Source: Molanna angustata
Taxonomy: Eukaryota; Arthropoda; Insecta; Trichoptera; Molannidae
DNA: 64,000 nt
Direction: 5' to 3'
Assembly (NCBI GenBank): GCA_963576475.1
Contig: OY754979.1
Span: forward strand, 27,044,034-27,108,033
Shown here: in pieces, positions 1-11,032 of the stretch
Numbering within the stretch: the stretch's first letter is position 1
How the letters are laid out: every line of letters begins with the position of its first letter
Made by a program: the position numbers and the translations under genes
The notes under the pieces: model-generated
Databases searched by the model: none
Told to the model about the DNA's origin: nothing
The model's input: only the letters and a program-made list of their open reading frames with translations

Positions 1-780
1 TATTTTTTATTTACTAGTTGCATGTAACACATGAGATCCAACTGTCGATAGCGATAGTATGTATAGTTGAAGAATATGTACCAAACTATAAACCCATAAA
101 TAAAAATTATTGAATATTTTCAGATATTTTGTTTTCTATACAACATATATTATGTAGGTATGTATGTCAAGATAGGATAGTTTGGAGGAAGTTCCTTTTT
201 TCCTACCCAGAATATGCAAATAGCATGATGGTATGTATGTATGTTTGGAGATGAAGTATCAAACTATTAAGTCTTCTTACATATTGTGTATAGGCGACTG
301 CCATACAAAATGTATGAAGCGATGTCGTCACTAAATTCAATTTTTAAAAAAATTGTTAAAAAAAAAAAAATTGAGATCTTCTACAACAATGTTAATATTT
401 TTTATAGAAAATTAAATTATCTAGTTGGGGTGTTTCGGCTTTTTTTGATAATTGTAAAAGTTTTGGAAATATAGGCAGTTAAACTCATAAATTTATCATA
501 AAAAAAATATTTTTCTTAATAAAAAATGTTTGAGAAACCCTGGAACTTTTTTGAAAAAACTCATTTGAGATTTTGTATTTCTCTATGTTTGTACCAATTT
601 TCAGCGTTCTAGCGTTTATGGTTTCTGAGATATATGGAAAAATAAAATAAAAATTCAAAAGTTGATAACCCCTGACTGAAACAAAAATTCAAAATTCCGA
701 GTATAAAAGTTTTGTAGGCCTGCAACTGTTTATATATTCTGAAATTTTAGGCTCTGTAAATTGAGCGGATCAAAAGTTAT
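1..780. other. AT-rich intergenic DNA, no gene seen
   Basis: I see no coding signal here. Around 200-240 lies a degenerate end resembling the terminus of dispersed repeat C, followed by a short TATG run. The 286-474 open frame is low-complexity and not credible as a gene. Confidence 0.6.
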
Positions 781-790
781 AAGGGGGGGA

Positions 791-893
791 CGGACACACA
801 GACACACACACAGACACACACACACACAGACACACACACAGACACACACACACACAGACACACACACAGACACACACACACACAGACACACGA
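791..893. repeat. Compound CA-rich minisatellite, 28-bp period
   Basis: GACACACACACA (12 bp) alternates with a 16-bp GA(CA)n version, giving a 28-bp higher-order unit repeated about three times. The Cys/Val-rich reading frame on the minus strand is a by-product of this repeat. Confidence 0.85.
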
Positions 894-1109
894 AATGTTC
901 TACTCCGAATTCTGAGTAAATCCGTGTATGGAACATATATGCTGCGAAGCCTCTAAGTTGGTGTTTTTTGACTTCAAAGTTGGAAAAGCCGTGAAAAAAG
1001 TAGACCTCTCCATACAATTCTCGCGTATTCTGGCTTGATACATTGTCGATATGTTAAGAGAACAAAGTTCTCCTGAACAAATCGACAGTTGGATTAAACT
1101 TTTAAACTT

Positions 1110-1316
1110 TTTTTTTTTTTAGATTACTGCTTCGTGGTGTACGTGTGTTCCCCTTTTCCTACTTTCCTACTCCCTTCCTCAAAACTACTTCTTTTTGTAA
1201 ATATAATAACGATAATACTTGTAAACTTAATTGGTTCACATGTCATATTATGTATGTTAGTAAAATAAGTAAATGTAACTGTCTGTTTACATAATAAATA
1301 AAAATAAAATAAAATA
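1110..1316 (+). mobile_element. 3' end of a non-LTR retrotransposon (Jockey-like)
   Basis: This untranslated 3' tail ends in an AATAAAATAAAA-type run. A reverse-complement relative lies at 56250-56460 and shares the blocks around GTACGTGTGTTCCCC and CTGTCTGTTTACATAATAAA. In that copy the tail follows an RT C-terminus, which identifies this one as a LINE 3' UTR truncated just after the coding end. Confidence 0.65.
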
Positions 1317-1480
1317 AAAATAAAACTTCATGTACATTATAATGTGTACAATGGCGGGTTTATTGCCACAAGGCAATTCTTCCAACCAACCAATTATGTT
1401 ATTTAACAGTATATGAGCAGATTCTATTATGTCCTTAATTTTCAGCCAGTCTATTACCAGTTTCTTTCGTCAATATTAAT
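1317..1480 (-). mobile_element. 3' end of a second LINE family
   Basis: Read on the minus strand it contains TTGCC-TTGTGGCAA, a small hairpin, followed by AAACCCGCCATTGTACA and an A-rich tail. The same block ends the LINE at 28391-28704 and appears degenerately at 4917-5025 and near 53200. It abuts the opposite-strand LINE tail at 1110-1316, tail to tail. Confidence 0.6.
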
Positions 1481-2058
1481 AAAAAAACATTTTGTAGGGG
1501 AGAGTGTAGCAATGGTCACGACCCACCCGTTTATTATTGATGAATTTTCTATTTCGCATTGATATATCCGATGAGTGTATAGTTAAATAATTGATTTAAT
1601 TTTGTCAATTGATTAGACATCATTATGTTCCCTCACAATCGCCGAGTGAATATTATTATTGTCTGCATTTTTGTATTGTCCTTACTATATACTGTACATA
1701 CACAATGCGGATCGCTTATCTGAATCATCGTGCGGCGTCACCAGAGCGGGCACATTGTCGGGCGGCGACGGTCTAGGGCTCCTGGGAAAAACGTATCACA
1801 GGGGCCCCCTATTTTTTAATTGTTTCATTCTTTTGTGAACAAATCTTTTTGTAAATACTTAGTATTGTGTGAATTGAATCTAATTGATATTTAACAATGT
1901 GGAAATTTAATGTTAATAATTTCGAAGTTACTCAAGAATGAAGCAAAATACAAAAAAAAAAAATCTCGACTTGATTACTGTAACAGTATTGATGCTGGAG
2001 CTGAATTATCGAACGATTGCTAGAGACCTAGGGGGGCAAGTCTGATCAACCGGCGGAA
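1481..2058. other. Intergenic, no gene seen
   Basis: AT-rich, with one GC-richer patch at about 1705-1790. No family was recognised. Confidence 0.5.
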
Positions 2059-2328
2059 TCAAAACCATCCATGTTTACCCATATCACAGACCACTCCCAT
2101 CAGTGGACACATCAGCAAGTGGCTGTCGTCCTGAGTTGCGCCGCATTCGCATCGGATGTCATCTGATGCAGACAGGTCCCCCCACCTTTGCAGGTTATTT
2201 TTACATCTCGTGACGCCGACACTGAGTTTATTGTGGGTCTTCCATAGAGTGTATGGTAAGTGCTCTCCAACTCCGATACTCTCAAAAAATGTCCTAAAAG
2301 AGATAAATTTTGGTGTTATTTTTTTCAA
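2059..2328 (-). pseudogene. Non-LTR retrotransposon C-terminal zinc-knuckle fragment
   Basis: The 89-codon frame carries the layout seen at the very C-terminus of many non-LTR retrotransposon polyproteins: a Leu-Ser-Val-Gly-Val-Thr-Arg stretch, a WGDL element, then CEC-G, a His about eight residues on (SHLL) and a final Cys (MCP), i.e. a Cys-X-Cys-His-Cys knuckle (residues about 35-75). A related fragment with CDCG and AHLCSCP lies at 30405-30659. RT and endonuclease domains are absent, so it is a 5'-truncated dead copy. The first about 25 residues look like read-through of unrelated DNA. The clade is not resolved. Confidence 0.6.
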
Positions 2329-2880
2329 AAACGCGAAAATTTACGTGTATTCGAAAAAAATGCAAAATTCGTGAACAAAATCGGATTTATTACAAACGCG
2401 AATTATTCAATTTCAAAAACATAAAAAAATTCGTTGCCAAACTATAGGTAAACATCCAAATTATTGATGGTGTTAAAAATAATAAACGTCTTGATTGTTT
2501 TCTATCAAATCTTGTGATGAGAAAAAGTCTTACAAATCTTGCAGTCTTGATCTTGCATAAATTGCAAGACCAGTAGCCTTACTCTTGAAACTCGATTCCG
2601 ATCCCAATTTCAAATTTTCATTTAGAACTTACCTATCTGTCGCCTGCGTATATTCAAATGAACGACTATTACTATTAAAACATACCTACCTACCACATTC
2701 ATTCTCCATTACATAGGTAGGTTCTTAGCGAGTCGGATCGTATTGGGATCGGATTTGCAGTGGAGAGTAAGGCCACAGGACTATTTTTAAGGCTGAAAAC
2801 ACGAGCCTTACAAGTCTTACATGCAAAAGATTTATAAACCTCTTATTTTTTATTAGTCAGCTATCAATTAATTAACTTTA
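2329..2880. other. Intergenic, no gene seen
   Basis: AT-rich sequence with no recognisable family or open frame of note. Confidence 0.5.
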
Positions 2881-3045
2881 GATGGGTGGTAGCAGAATAG
2901 TTAGCGCGCTGGGTCGTGAGTTTGAATCCTGCCGCGACCGATTTCGTTCACCTATAGCACAAGCATTTATGCTTATTTTAGGAAGTACATGAGGATGTAT
3001 ACAATGTATACTTGTTACAAGGACATATTAATTCTTTAAAGAAAT
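2881..3045 (+). mobile_element. SINE B (tRNA-derived), copy 1
   Basis: The head GGTGGTAG-CAG-TAGTTAGCGCG resembles a pol III A box, and TTTGAATCCTGCC a B box. The conserved body (TTCGTTCACCTATAGCACAAGC) then runs into ATGAGGATGTATA. Relatives lie at 3476, 15421, 17400, 28225, 45712 and 46298. Confidence 0.75.
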
Positions 3046-3475
3046 ATTTTAACAAATGGCATGGCAACATCATGGTGGTATCTTGAGGTACGGAAAGAGA
3101 TGTGTGCGGATGCACATCGCCAGGAATGATCAATGATCATTTTATGCACATGACTCTCATACGTAAATTTTAATTTTATCACCGACATTATTTACATATA
3201 ATATGTAGGTAGGAAGGTACAGTGGATTCTTCTTAAATATATTCTGACTGGAGTTTGAGTAGTTTCGTAGCCCTGTTTCAATTTTAAATTTATGTACCGA
3301 TCAGCAATCTAATTGCGTATTATGAAAAATCGTTAAGAAAAAATATTTGAATAGAAAGAAAAATGGCTACATAAAATAATGTCGGAATTGACTTATCAGC
3401 AATTAATCTAAGGTACCGTAGTCATATCATCCATTTAGCTTCATTAAAAAAATCCTAAATCAAAAATAGTAGTTG

Positions 3476-3650
3476 GGTCGATGTGCGAGCGGCCAGCGAA
3501 ATAGATTAGTATCTAATTAAGTTGTCGCAAGTTCGAATCCTGTTTCGACCGATTTCGTTCACTTATATACTACAAGCATCTTCGCTTAGGTCAGGGGATG
3601 TATGAAGATGTATTATATTATATAGGTACTTTTTTCAGGACTTATTAAAT
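3476..3650 (+). mobile_element. SINE B, degenerate copy 2
   Basis: The A-box region is eroded, but AGTTCGAATCCTG, the CGACCGATTTCGTTCACTTA body and the ATGAAGATGTAT tail match copy 1 in order. Confidence 0.7.
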
Positions 3651-4610
3651 TAAAAATATATATTTTGTTCAAGGAATTATTTATTTTTTAATCATTTTTC
3701 TTCTATTTTTTAATCCACGAATTAATATAACTACTTCTAATTATGTCATAAAAGTGTTTAGAGTTGAATCTTTTTGCTGTAAGTCTTATAAATTGCGTAT
3801 ACAGTGCGTTTCAGTTAATAATTATTCCTTTTTCATCTTTGCATTGGCAAGATTTTTAAGTGTTGTCAGATATAAGAAACTAAACTTTGCCAGACGTGAC
3901 AACATATAGATAACGCTTAGCTGGATAAATTAATTATGTAGTATTCGTCACAAAGTTATAATATTTATAGTTGTTTTATGACATTGCCCTAAAAACAATA
4001 AAATTGTTTTAAATTTATTTATAAAACCAACGTCTCCATAAATTGATATTTAACTCCATAGAACTAAATTCGCCAGTCAACAATGCAAGATTTCCAATAC
4101 AAATACACGAAAGCAGTTATTATGTCGTATGCATTACAAGCAATTTTTATTTTAAAATATTTTCCATATCAATTTGTTGAAACGCGAATTGTTTGAGGTT
4201 TATTAATCCATTTTGAGGAACGTATATTATGTTTTATATAATAAAAATTATCCTTTTAATAATAATTTCATTTATTATATTATTATTTTAAATTATTATT
4301 GCGTACTTTATTATCTATTCCAATTCATTTTATAGTTTTCGCCAAATAACTTGAACTTTTAGCCGAGAGGGGGGGGCGATTTGCACGTAAACCAACCAAG
4401 CAAAACGACACAAATTTGCGCTCTGCGCAACCGGAAGCTCGTTCAAGATGTTTGGCGAAAATTATACTATTTTTTTTTTTATATTTCTTACCTTACATAA
4501 ATAACGGTGTGAACAAATTTATTGACAGCTGTATTACGTCTAGAGAACATACCATACTCAAATTTATTAAAAATATTAGGGAATATAATAAAATGAGGTC
4601 TATATACACA
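3651..4610. other. AT-rich intergenic DNA
   Basis: About 960 bp without a credible frame or recognised repeat. A homopolymeric G run sits near 4370. Confidence 0.5.
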
Positions 4611-4616
4611 TTATGC

Positions 4617-4830
4617 GTCGGCCTTCGTGGCTCAGTTGGTTAGATCAAATAATTATTTTTTAATAACACGCACCCAATAACAAGTTGCCGCATTCTGGAG
4701 ACTTAGATATTTATCGTCTCACAGATCCAGACTGAAAACACAATTAAAAACTGTGTCTCCACCGGGAACCGAACCCGGGTCATTTGGATCAGCAGTCAGA
4801 TACCTAACCAACTGAACCACGAAGACCGAC
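4617..4830. mobile_element. SINE A head-to-tail foldback pair
   Basis: A plus-strand SINE A head (GTCGGCCTTCGTGGCTCAG, 4617-4645) is cut off after about 29 bp. It is followed directly by a nearly complete minus-strand SINE A (4646-4830). The minus copy carries the B box GGTTCGGTTCCCGG and ends in the same head sequence in reverse, so the two heads can pair across about 185 bp. The full-length reference copy is at 16657-16896. Confidence 0.75.
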
Positions 4831-4916
4831 AAAGAAAACTGAGCCTCTGAAATAAAAAAAAAACTGTAATTTTACAAATTTTATTTTATCGAATTAATTT
4901 TTCAACATTTCTGTCG

Positions 4917-5025
4917 ACAATCAACTGGTTGGTTGGAAGAAATTGGCTTTTGGCCATATACCAGCCAGTGTACAAATTATGTGTACAAGAACATAAATTA
5001 ATAATTTGATTTATTTAAAAAAATA
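4917..5025 (+). mobile_element. Degenerate LINE 3' end
   Basis: GGTTGGAAGAAATTGG, CCAGCCAGTGTACA and GTGTACAAGAACATAA follow the order of the conserved 3' block at 28391-28510 read on its minus strand. Confidence 0.5.
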
Positions 5026-5455
5026 GTCGCGTTAAGAGGGTCTCACTGTGAAGGCAGTATATATCAGAAGACGATTGTCACAAAGATCAGAACGTTTTTA
5101 CTACTCGATACCAGCTGTAAAAATTCACACACCCGCGATGTGAGTCACGTCAGTTATTGGGAATTTCGCTATATTTTTAGTACAAGACAACCATCTCGGC
5201 ATACTAATCACTTGGTGCTTACTATATACCTAACTCTGGAGCTTGAAACCACCATTGATATAAACTTAAGTCGAAAAATAACACATTACGTCTAGACTTA
5301 GTTCAGCCGTGTGGACATCATAGTTTTGATAAACTGGTAACTGATTGGTCGAATCAGAGATGGACGTTTGTTTTGATAAAATATTTGCACTTTCATACAA
5401 CATCGTACACCCCCACTCTCACAATTACACAATTTACTCGTCACTAACTCAAGGG
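5026..5455. other. Intergenic, no gene seen
   Basis: Of mixed composition, with no recognised family. The short frame at 5345-5557 runs into a retrotransposon remnant and is not a gene. Confidence 0.5.
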
Positions 5456-5578
5456 GATATTCTCTTCATCTCTTGGTTGCTTCTACAGCGCACATCACTG
5501 GTCACCTTATTATGGTTTTTAGCTTCGGATAGTAAACGAGCAGACCCGGATGCCTGATATTATGGCCTATCCATTTGG
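5456..5578 (-). pseudogene. RTE-like RT C-terminal remnant, family RTE-C
   Basis: On the minus strand WIGHNIRHPGLL is readable, matching WIGHNIRNPGLL at 46385-46890 and the copy at 25819-26100. The internal RGR segment is deleted, and the frame jumps to the VMCAVEATKR region, which corresponds to VCCSSYKEMKR in the longer copy. Confidence 0.6.
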
Positions 5579-5580
5579 AT

Positions 5581-5960
5581 ATACATACATACATACCATC
5601 ACGCCATGTCCCTTACGGGGTAGGCAGAGAGAACCGAACGCCACTTACTTCTATCTTGACATACATTCATCGCCTCGACAACATTCATACATCATCTTAT
5701 ACATGTTCGTCTGTTGTTAACGCTTCTAACATTTCCGTCTTTCAAAATACCGTTCACATGGACGTGCCATCCCTTCCTTGGACGGCCCCGACCTCTCATT
5801 CCATTCCTGTCCGCAATGTATATTTTCTTCGTCAGGCGTTCCTCATTCATTCTCCCCATGTGGCCAAACCATTTCAATGTGCTCACTTTCATTCTATTTA
5901 TAACATCTTTCTTTATCCTACATTCTATCCTACATCCATTTGGATATATTCAGTCAAATT
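5581..5960 (-). pseudogene. RTE-A retrotransposon, 3' coding end
   Basis: This is the C-terminal tail of an endonuclease/reverse-transcriptase polyprotein. The motifs in order are KWFGHMGRMNEERLTKK, RGRGRPRKGW and NVRSVNNRRTC, then after one in-frame stop VCQDRSKWRSVLSAYPVRDMA and the natural stop. The stop codon lies within about 10 bp of the element's end, which continues as a (TATG)n tail (5578-5596 in plus orientation), so the element has almost no 3' UTR. It is 5'-truncated with no RT core. Ten related pieces are scattered through the window. Confidence 0.8.
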
Positions 5961-6608
5961 TCTGATTTATTCTATGAATTTATTTCTTTGACAGGACGAT
6001 CGTTTAGGAATGTTGCCTTGTTACTGTTCCACTTTCTTCAAAATATACAATATTCAGTCTATGGATGGTCGGTTGCCTTATAGAATTAATATTGTCATTT
6101 GACAGATTGAGACGTATGGCGTAGGGAATGAATAGGGTTTGAAATATTTCATGATTCGAATGAGATTTTATATTTTACTACAAAAACTTTTATTATACCT
6201 GTAACATTTTAGATTACTCAGTACTAAATTCAAGCACCGAGATAATTACGAAGTAAGTCCTTCTTTAAACGGGCAAATTATAAACTGGAGTGTTGCTAAG
6301 TGTTTTTTTTAATTATCTGATAGTAATTCCTAGAATTCTTCAACCATATTTTTCTTTGTTATTAATATTTTTTTATTTCATGTTTATACCTAGATTGTGA
6401 ATTTGCAATATTATTTGTGGTTTATTATGTGTTGTGGTTTGGTCTAAATATTATTTTGTCATCATTTATTTTAAAATAAATAATAATGTGGTTACATTGG
6501 AAATGAGTTTTTAAATATCTTCTATTTTAGTTTATAAAAAAATAAATCATGATTTTAAAAAGTACAAAAACCGACGAGTTAACCATTAAATTTGTGGCGA
6601 GAATTTTG
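5961..6608. other. AT-rich intergenic DNA
   Basis: No coding signal or repeat family was recognised before the minisatellite begins. Confidence 0.5.
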
Positions 6609-6903
6609 TCAAATAGAAATTTATCAAATAGGAAGTTGTTGAGTAGCAAGATTACTGTCGAATAGGAATTTGTTGAGTAGTAAAATTACTGTCGAATAGG
6701 AATTAGTTGAGTAGTAAGATTACTGTCGAATAGGATTTTTTTGAGTAGCAAGATTACTGTCGAATAGGAATCTGTTGAGTAGCAAGATTACTGTCGAATA
6801 GGAATCTGTTGCTTAGCAAGATTACTGTCGAATAGGAATTTGTTGAGTAGCAAGATTATTGTCGAACAGAAGTTTGTTGAGTAGCAAGATTATTGTCGAA
6901 TAA
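6609..6903. repeat. 34-bp minisatellite, left part
   Basis: The unit runs GTCGAATAGGAATTTGTTGA then GTAGCAAGATTACT and repeats at exact 34-bp spacing (for example 6657 and 6691), about 8-9 copies with scattered substitutions. The array breaks off at 6903, where a transposon is inserted, and resumes in phase at 8389. Confidence 0.9.
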
Positions 6904-6975
6904 GGGCACTCGCACACTACAAACTTTAATTTCCCGATAGTCTGAACGATAGTTTGACGAAAAATGCCTATAAAA

Positions 6976-7390
6976 AAACCAGACCGACCCGCAATTATGT
7001 ATGGATCCGTATGCTGGACAATGTACAATTCATACCCAAGGCATCTTGAGACCGCGGAAATGCGAATGCTTGGGTGGTCGGTAGGAGTATCATTAAAAGA
7101 TGAAATAGAGAGTCCACGTATTCGTGGTGGCCTGGGAGACACCGGCATAAATAGCAACCTAGAAGAGCGTCAGATAAGATGGTATGGGCATATTGGGCAT
7201 ACAATAAGGAGACCCCCACCAATAAGACAATAAATGCTAATCTTCCTCGTTTATCCTCCAGAGGAAGACTAAAGAACACCTGGAACAATTGCTCCAAGAT
7301 CCTACAGAAAAACGACTCGCATGAAAGCGATAATCAGAACCGCAGAGTATACAGCCTGAGCACGAGAAAAGCCGACCCCAATAGCCAATA
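6976..7390 (+). pseudogene. RTE-like RT C-terminal fragment, family RTE-B
   Basis: The frame reads RPAIMYGSVCW, AEMRMLGWSVGV, RIRGGLGD and RQIRWYGHIGHT. After a frameshift near 7205 it continues RGRLKNTWNNC, NRRVYSLSTRKADP and stop. This order is the standard region downstream of the RT domain in arthropod RTE-type endonuclease-RT proteins (YGSECW, RMLRW, GRPKKTW). No RT core is present. It lies inside the Harbinger-like element and points towards the opposing RT copy at 7455. Confidence 0.75.
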
Positions 7391-7454
7391 TAGGCTTTAA
7401 TATTACATAAAGTATCTTCTTCTTTTTGTTCTTTCAATAGGCCCAGGGTCTGTT

Positions 7455-8290
7455 TTATGCTGCATTTTCAGCCTCCTGTGATGTGGACTGCCAACTATCT
7501 CGCCATCTTTTTGGTGGGCGTCCTCGTGGTCGAGACCCCTCCGGTACGTTGTCTCGGGCTATCTTTGATATCCTATCTTCGGACATGCGGCTGACGTGTT
7601 CGTTCCAGTACCTTCTTCTTTAGCGTCCCCATCTTACGATGTCCTCAGCTTCGCAGATTCTTCGGATCTCTGTATTTCTGACTCTATCACGAAGACTTTT
7701 GTCAGCTATGCATCGCAGTATTTTCATTTCGCTGGTGCGCAGTAGTTGTTTGGTACGGACCGTGTCAGTTCTGGATTCAATGACGTATGTTGGGATGAGT
7801 CTTACGCATGTTTTGTATATCCTCATTTTGCCCTTGGTGCACATGTTTTTGTTCTTCCATATAGTTTCCCTCAGACAGCCCGAGATTGCTGCGGCCTTGT
7901 GTGCTTGCTGTGTCACTTCTCCATACAGATCATTGTGACATGCCATCTCGATCCCTAGCTATTTAAATTGCGTATCTTGCTCTATTACGTCATTTCCAAC
8001 ACTCAGATTGCACCTATGGCGATCTCTGGCTATAGTCATGCTTTTGGTTTTTGCAATAGAGAGAAGCATCTTATATTTTTTCGACGCAGTTTGGAATCTG
8101 CTCAGCATTGTCTGGAGGTCTCTCTCTGATTCTGCGATAATTGTGGCTTCGTCGGCGTAGCATATTATGTCTATTTTTTGGGCACCCATTCTGTATCCCA
8201 GCCTTATATTTGACACTTTTCGTCGCACGTCTCGTCGCAGACGTCGGGTTGGACTGCTTGTTAGTTTTTATTGTTCGATCGGCCGATACC
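7455..8290 (-). pseudogene. RTE-like RT, catalytic-box to C-terminus, with stops
   Basis: This is the longest RT piece here. In order on the minus strand: SNIRLGYRMG, ICYADEATIIAESERDLQ, KTKSMTIARDRHRC, an in-frame TAG where family members read FKYLGIE, then GCLRETIWKNK, IYKTCVRLIPTY, LRTSEMKILRC, ICEAEDIVRW, a second stop, then GSRPRGRPPKRW and the natural stop at 7455-7457. The RT active-site box, normally YADD, reads YADE, so a catalytic aspartate is replaced. It is 5'-truncated upstream of the box. The two stops and altered box make it dead. Its 3' end meets the plus-strand RTE-B copy tail to tail near 7400-7440. Confidence 0.85.
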
Positions 8291-8391
8291 AAATCGTTGT
8301 ACCTATTAGATGCACTTGCACACATCTCCATAGGTACTGATTAAGAACCTGACCAAATCATCGGCCGATTAAAAGTCTGCGAAAGCCCTAA

Positions 8392-8450
8392 GAATTTGTT
8401 TAGTAGCTAGATTATTGTCAACTAGAAATATGACGAATAACAAATATGGA
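8392..8450. repeat. 34-bp minisatellite, right part
   Basis: GAATTTGTTTAGTAGC, then AGATTATTGTC, continues the array interrupted at 6903. It decays within two units. Confidence 0.75.
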
Positions 8451-9005
8451 AAATATCGAACGGAAATTTTAGCCATTAGGTAAATTTATACAAACGGGTT
8501 GTCTTCCAACTGAATATTAAAAAAATTCGGATGTATTTTTATCACAATGCATTGTTTCGCGTGGTGGGACCGGTGGGCAAAATGCTCAACAAAAAAGGGT
8601 AAAATTTTAATTAAGGACTACACGACGGTGTTGCCCCAGTGCACCCCAGGTGGGTGTAGGTGGGTAAACTGCACAATGTGAACTATGTATAGTATATTAT
8701 ACAGTAAGTATTGAATAGTATAGTACAACTCTAGTCTGTGTGAAACAATGTACCTTAATTATCGGACCGCAGACTAATCTGAAGCAAACCATTTCCAAAT
8801 ATTATCTTCAACACCTCACCCGAGTATTAAAGTTAAATTTTTCTATTAAATAAAATGGCATATACTTATGCCAACTGTAATGAATTAGTGAGATGTGTCA
8901 CAAAATTCTTTCAAAAATATCTGGACATAACTACTAATGCCATCTTTTAAAAAAATATTGTACAGTATCACAAAATGGTTAAATACAATATAATTCAAAT
9001 AATAA
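8451..9005. other. Intergenic, no gene seen
   Basis: There is a G/C-richer patch at 8560-8670 with several GGTGGG motifs, otherwise the stretch is AT-rich. No family was recognised. Confidence 0.5.
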
Positions 9006-9281
9006 TACATAAAATTTTCTTCTTCTTCTTCTTCTTCCTGGCCTCTTCCCAACTTATCGTCTATGAAGACTGTTGGGGTCAGCTCTCCTCGTCCTCAGGC
9101 TGTACACTGTACACTCTTCGGTTCTGGACCGCCTCCGATGTCAATTCTTGTTTCATCAATTGGGAACTCCTTTGCGCCATCCATATACTTTTTGGTCTTC
9201 CCCTATTCGTTGGTTGGTTGGGATGTCTACGGCCATAGCCTGGTTCACAATGTGATCCTCGGGTCTTCTTAAGAGGGTGAC
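9006..9281 (-). pseudogene. RTE-like 3' end with (GAA)n tail
   Basis: On the minus strand LLRRPEDHIVNQAMAVDIP and VYGWRKGVPN read as the RT C-terminal basic region. After a stop come LTSEAVQNRRVYS, then GAAGAAGAAGAAG (9006-9036) as the terminal tail. NRRVYS is shared with the RTE-B copy at 6976-7390. It is 5'-truncated at about 9281, where an inverted-repeat arm begins. Confidence 0.7.
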
Positions 9282-10889
9282 TGCTGCCAACGTACCTATT
9301 TTTTCAATTTGAATTTGCATCATTACTACAAAACGAATCATTTTGAAAAAAATAACCTTGTTAGTTTGGATATTAATAAAGAAAAATGTACCTTAACTTT
9401 TTAATTATGTTCTGTATAATATATTCTTGTAGGAAAATAATAAGCATACCCCGATTTTTGACATTTATCTTAAATTTCTAAAAAACTATAAGGTTTAGGC
9501 CCGAGATTTCAGTTGGCCCTTAAATCGTTGGATTTAGCAATCCAAGTTAAAAGTTTAGGGAAGATTAAATATCATTCGCGTATTTCAGTGCAAAATGAAA
9601 CGTCAGTTACGTAATCTTCAACTATAGATATATTTTACGATTTCTATGGTTCTTGTCTATAACGCATCTGTCAAATTTCAATAACCTTAAATGATACGTG
9701 ATGCGAAGCTGTGACTAAATATTATTTTATTATTATAACAACACATTATTTTATTTGTTTCATTACACAGCATGTTACTTTTTCAATTTTTTATACCGAT
9801 CGATGTTTTTTTTAATTAAAATCAAACATTGTAGTGAAAAAATGTCATTGAATATGTACTACGTACGTAGTAATTCAATGCAAAATGTATGTACATTTTA
9901 CAGATGGATATGGAACTAAGTGATAATGGTAAAATAGTGTCTTATGTAGAAAATTTAAGAATACACATTATATATATAGAAACAGGATGGATCAATTTAA
10001 AAAGTGGGATGAAAAAACATCGCAAAAATGAAGTTTTAAAATGCATGCCTGACGTTTCATGGCTGACAGTTTATTTCGTTTGTTGTCAGGCAATACAATG
10101 TAATTATGTAAAAAAGAAAATAAATATTAAATACATGAACCACTTCTATATCGTCTTTTATTTTAACAACAAAAATATATCATGATTATAATTATTATTA
10201 TGCATAGTTATTTGTAGTATAAAATGAAATAAAACATTAAAGCGTGCGGCGAATAGTACGCCACCTGGCGAAAAAGACTAGAAACAATACTTAACTCAAG
10301 ATTAAGACACGCGATCCGCCAGAAACGTTGAGTTAAATATTTGTCGTTTAGTGACGTATTTAAGGGAAGATTAGGTACTGAAATACGCAATATTTTTGTT
10401 AAACTTGAGTTAAACTCCTAAGGGCCGACTGAAATACTGGGCCATAGAGCATTAAATTTTTTTATAAATTAAAGAAGATCAAAATACCTGGAAAAATACG
10501 ATGTTACGTTGCATTAATGGTTAAGTCAATAAACCAAAAAAACTTTTATTTCGCAATGGCGCTGAATGGAAAATAAATGTTTTTTTAGGTTTATTTACTA
10601 AACCTGAAGCATTATTTCAACGTCACATATTATTCTAGATATTTTTGTCTTCTTTAATTAAAAAAAATATGTTGAACTACGCCTTTTATTTTATTAAAAA
10701 TACAAGATAAACGTTGAAAATCGGGGTATGCCATTATTTTTCTACAATAATTTATACAGAACATTATCAAAAAGTAAAGATATATTTTTCTTTATTAATA
10801 CCCAAACTATCTAAATTATTTGTTTTCAAAACGATTTGATAAGAAATAATGATGGTATATCAAATTGAAAAATAGGTACGTTGGCAGCA
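9282..10889. mobile_element. Long inverted-repeat element (arms about 190 bp)
   Basis: Arms at 9282-9475 and 10706-10889 are reverse complements with moderate divergence. Shared blocks include GCTGCCAACGTACCTATTT, ATTAATAAAGAAAAAT, GTTCTGTATAA and GCATACCCCGATTTT. No transposase was recognised between them. The 98-codon frame at 9889-10185 resembles nothing I know. The central part is itself another inverted-repeat element. Confidence 0.65.
9498..10443. mobile_element. Inner inverted-repeat element, GGCCC ends
   Basis: The left end GGCCCGAGATTTCAGTTGGC and the reverse-complemented right end GGCCCAGTATTTCAGTCGGC match at 16 of 20 bases, and both continue CCCTTA. Further in, GCGTATTTCAGT occurs on both sides in inverted order. 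I could not define a target duplication (flanks TTTA and ATAG). Its family is unassigned. Confidence 0.55.
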
Positions 10890-11032
10890 TTTTGTTGGCA
10901 GCAATTATCTTTCTTCTAATTTATTGTTAATGCCTGTCACTCCCAAGCTTCTTTAAAATTGTGTGGTTACATATGGTGCTATTAAAACAGTACAAGCCAA
11001 TAATGTTTTCTTCTAATTAATCTTTTGTTTTA

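Larger units (their letters stand above)
6904..8388. mobile_element. PIF/Harbinger-like element with TAA target duplication, nested
   Basis: The left end begins GGGCACTCGCACACT and the right end, reverse-complemented, begins GGGCTTTCGCAGACT. Both continue through a CGATA or CGGCCGAT motif. TAA flanks both sides (6901-6903 and 8389-8391). Removing the element and one TAA restores the flanking 34-bp repeat in phase, which proves the boundaries. A 3-bp TAA duplication with GGGC-type ends fits PIF/Harbinger, but no Harbinger transposase is seen. The 1485-bp interior is mostly two RT fragments that inserted later, leaving roughly 60 bp and 110 bp of original ends. Confidence 0.8.

Noticed and set aside
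730..1017. Cys-Val-rich protein
   Set aside because: It is a translation of the CA-rich minisatellite at 791-893.
5575..5991. 138-codon plus-strand frame (and similar at 31275-31668)
   Set aside because: They are antisense shadows of the RTE-A coding end on the minus strand.
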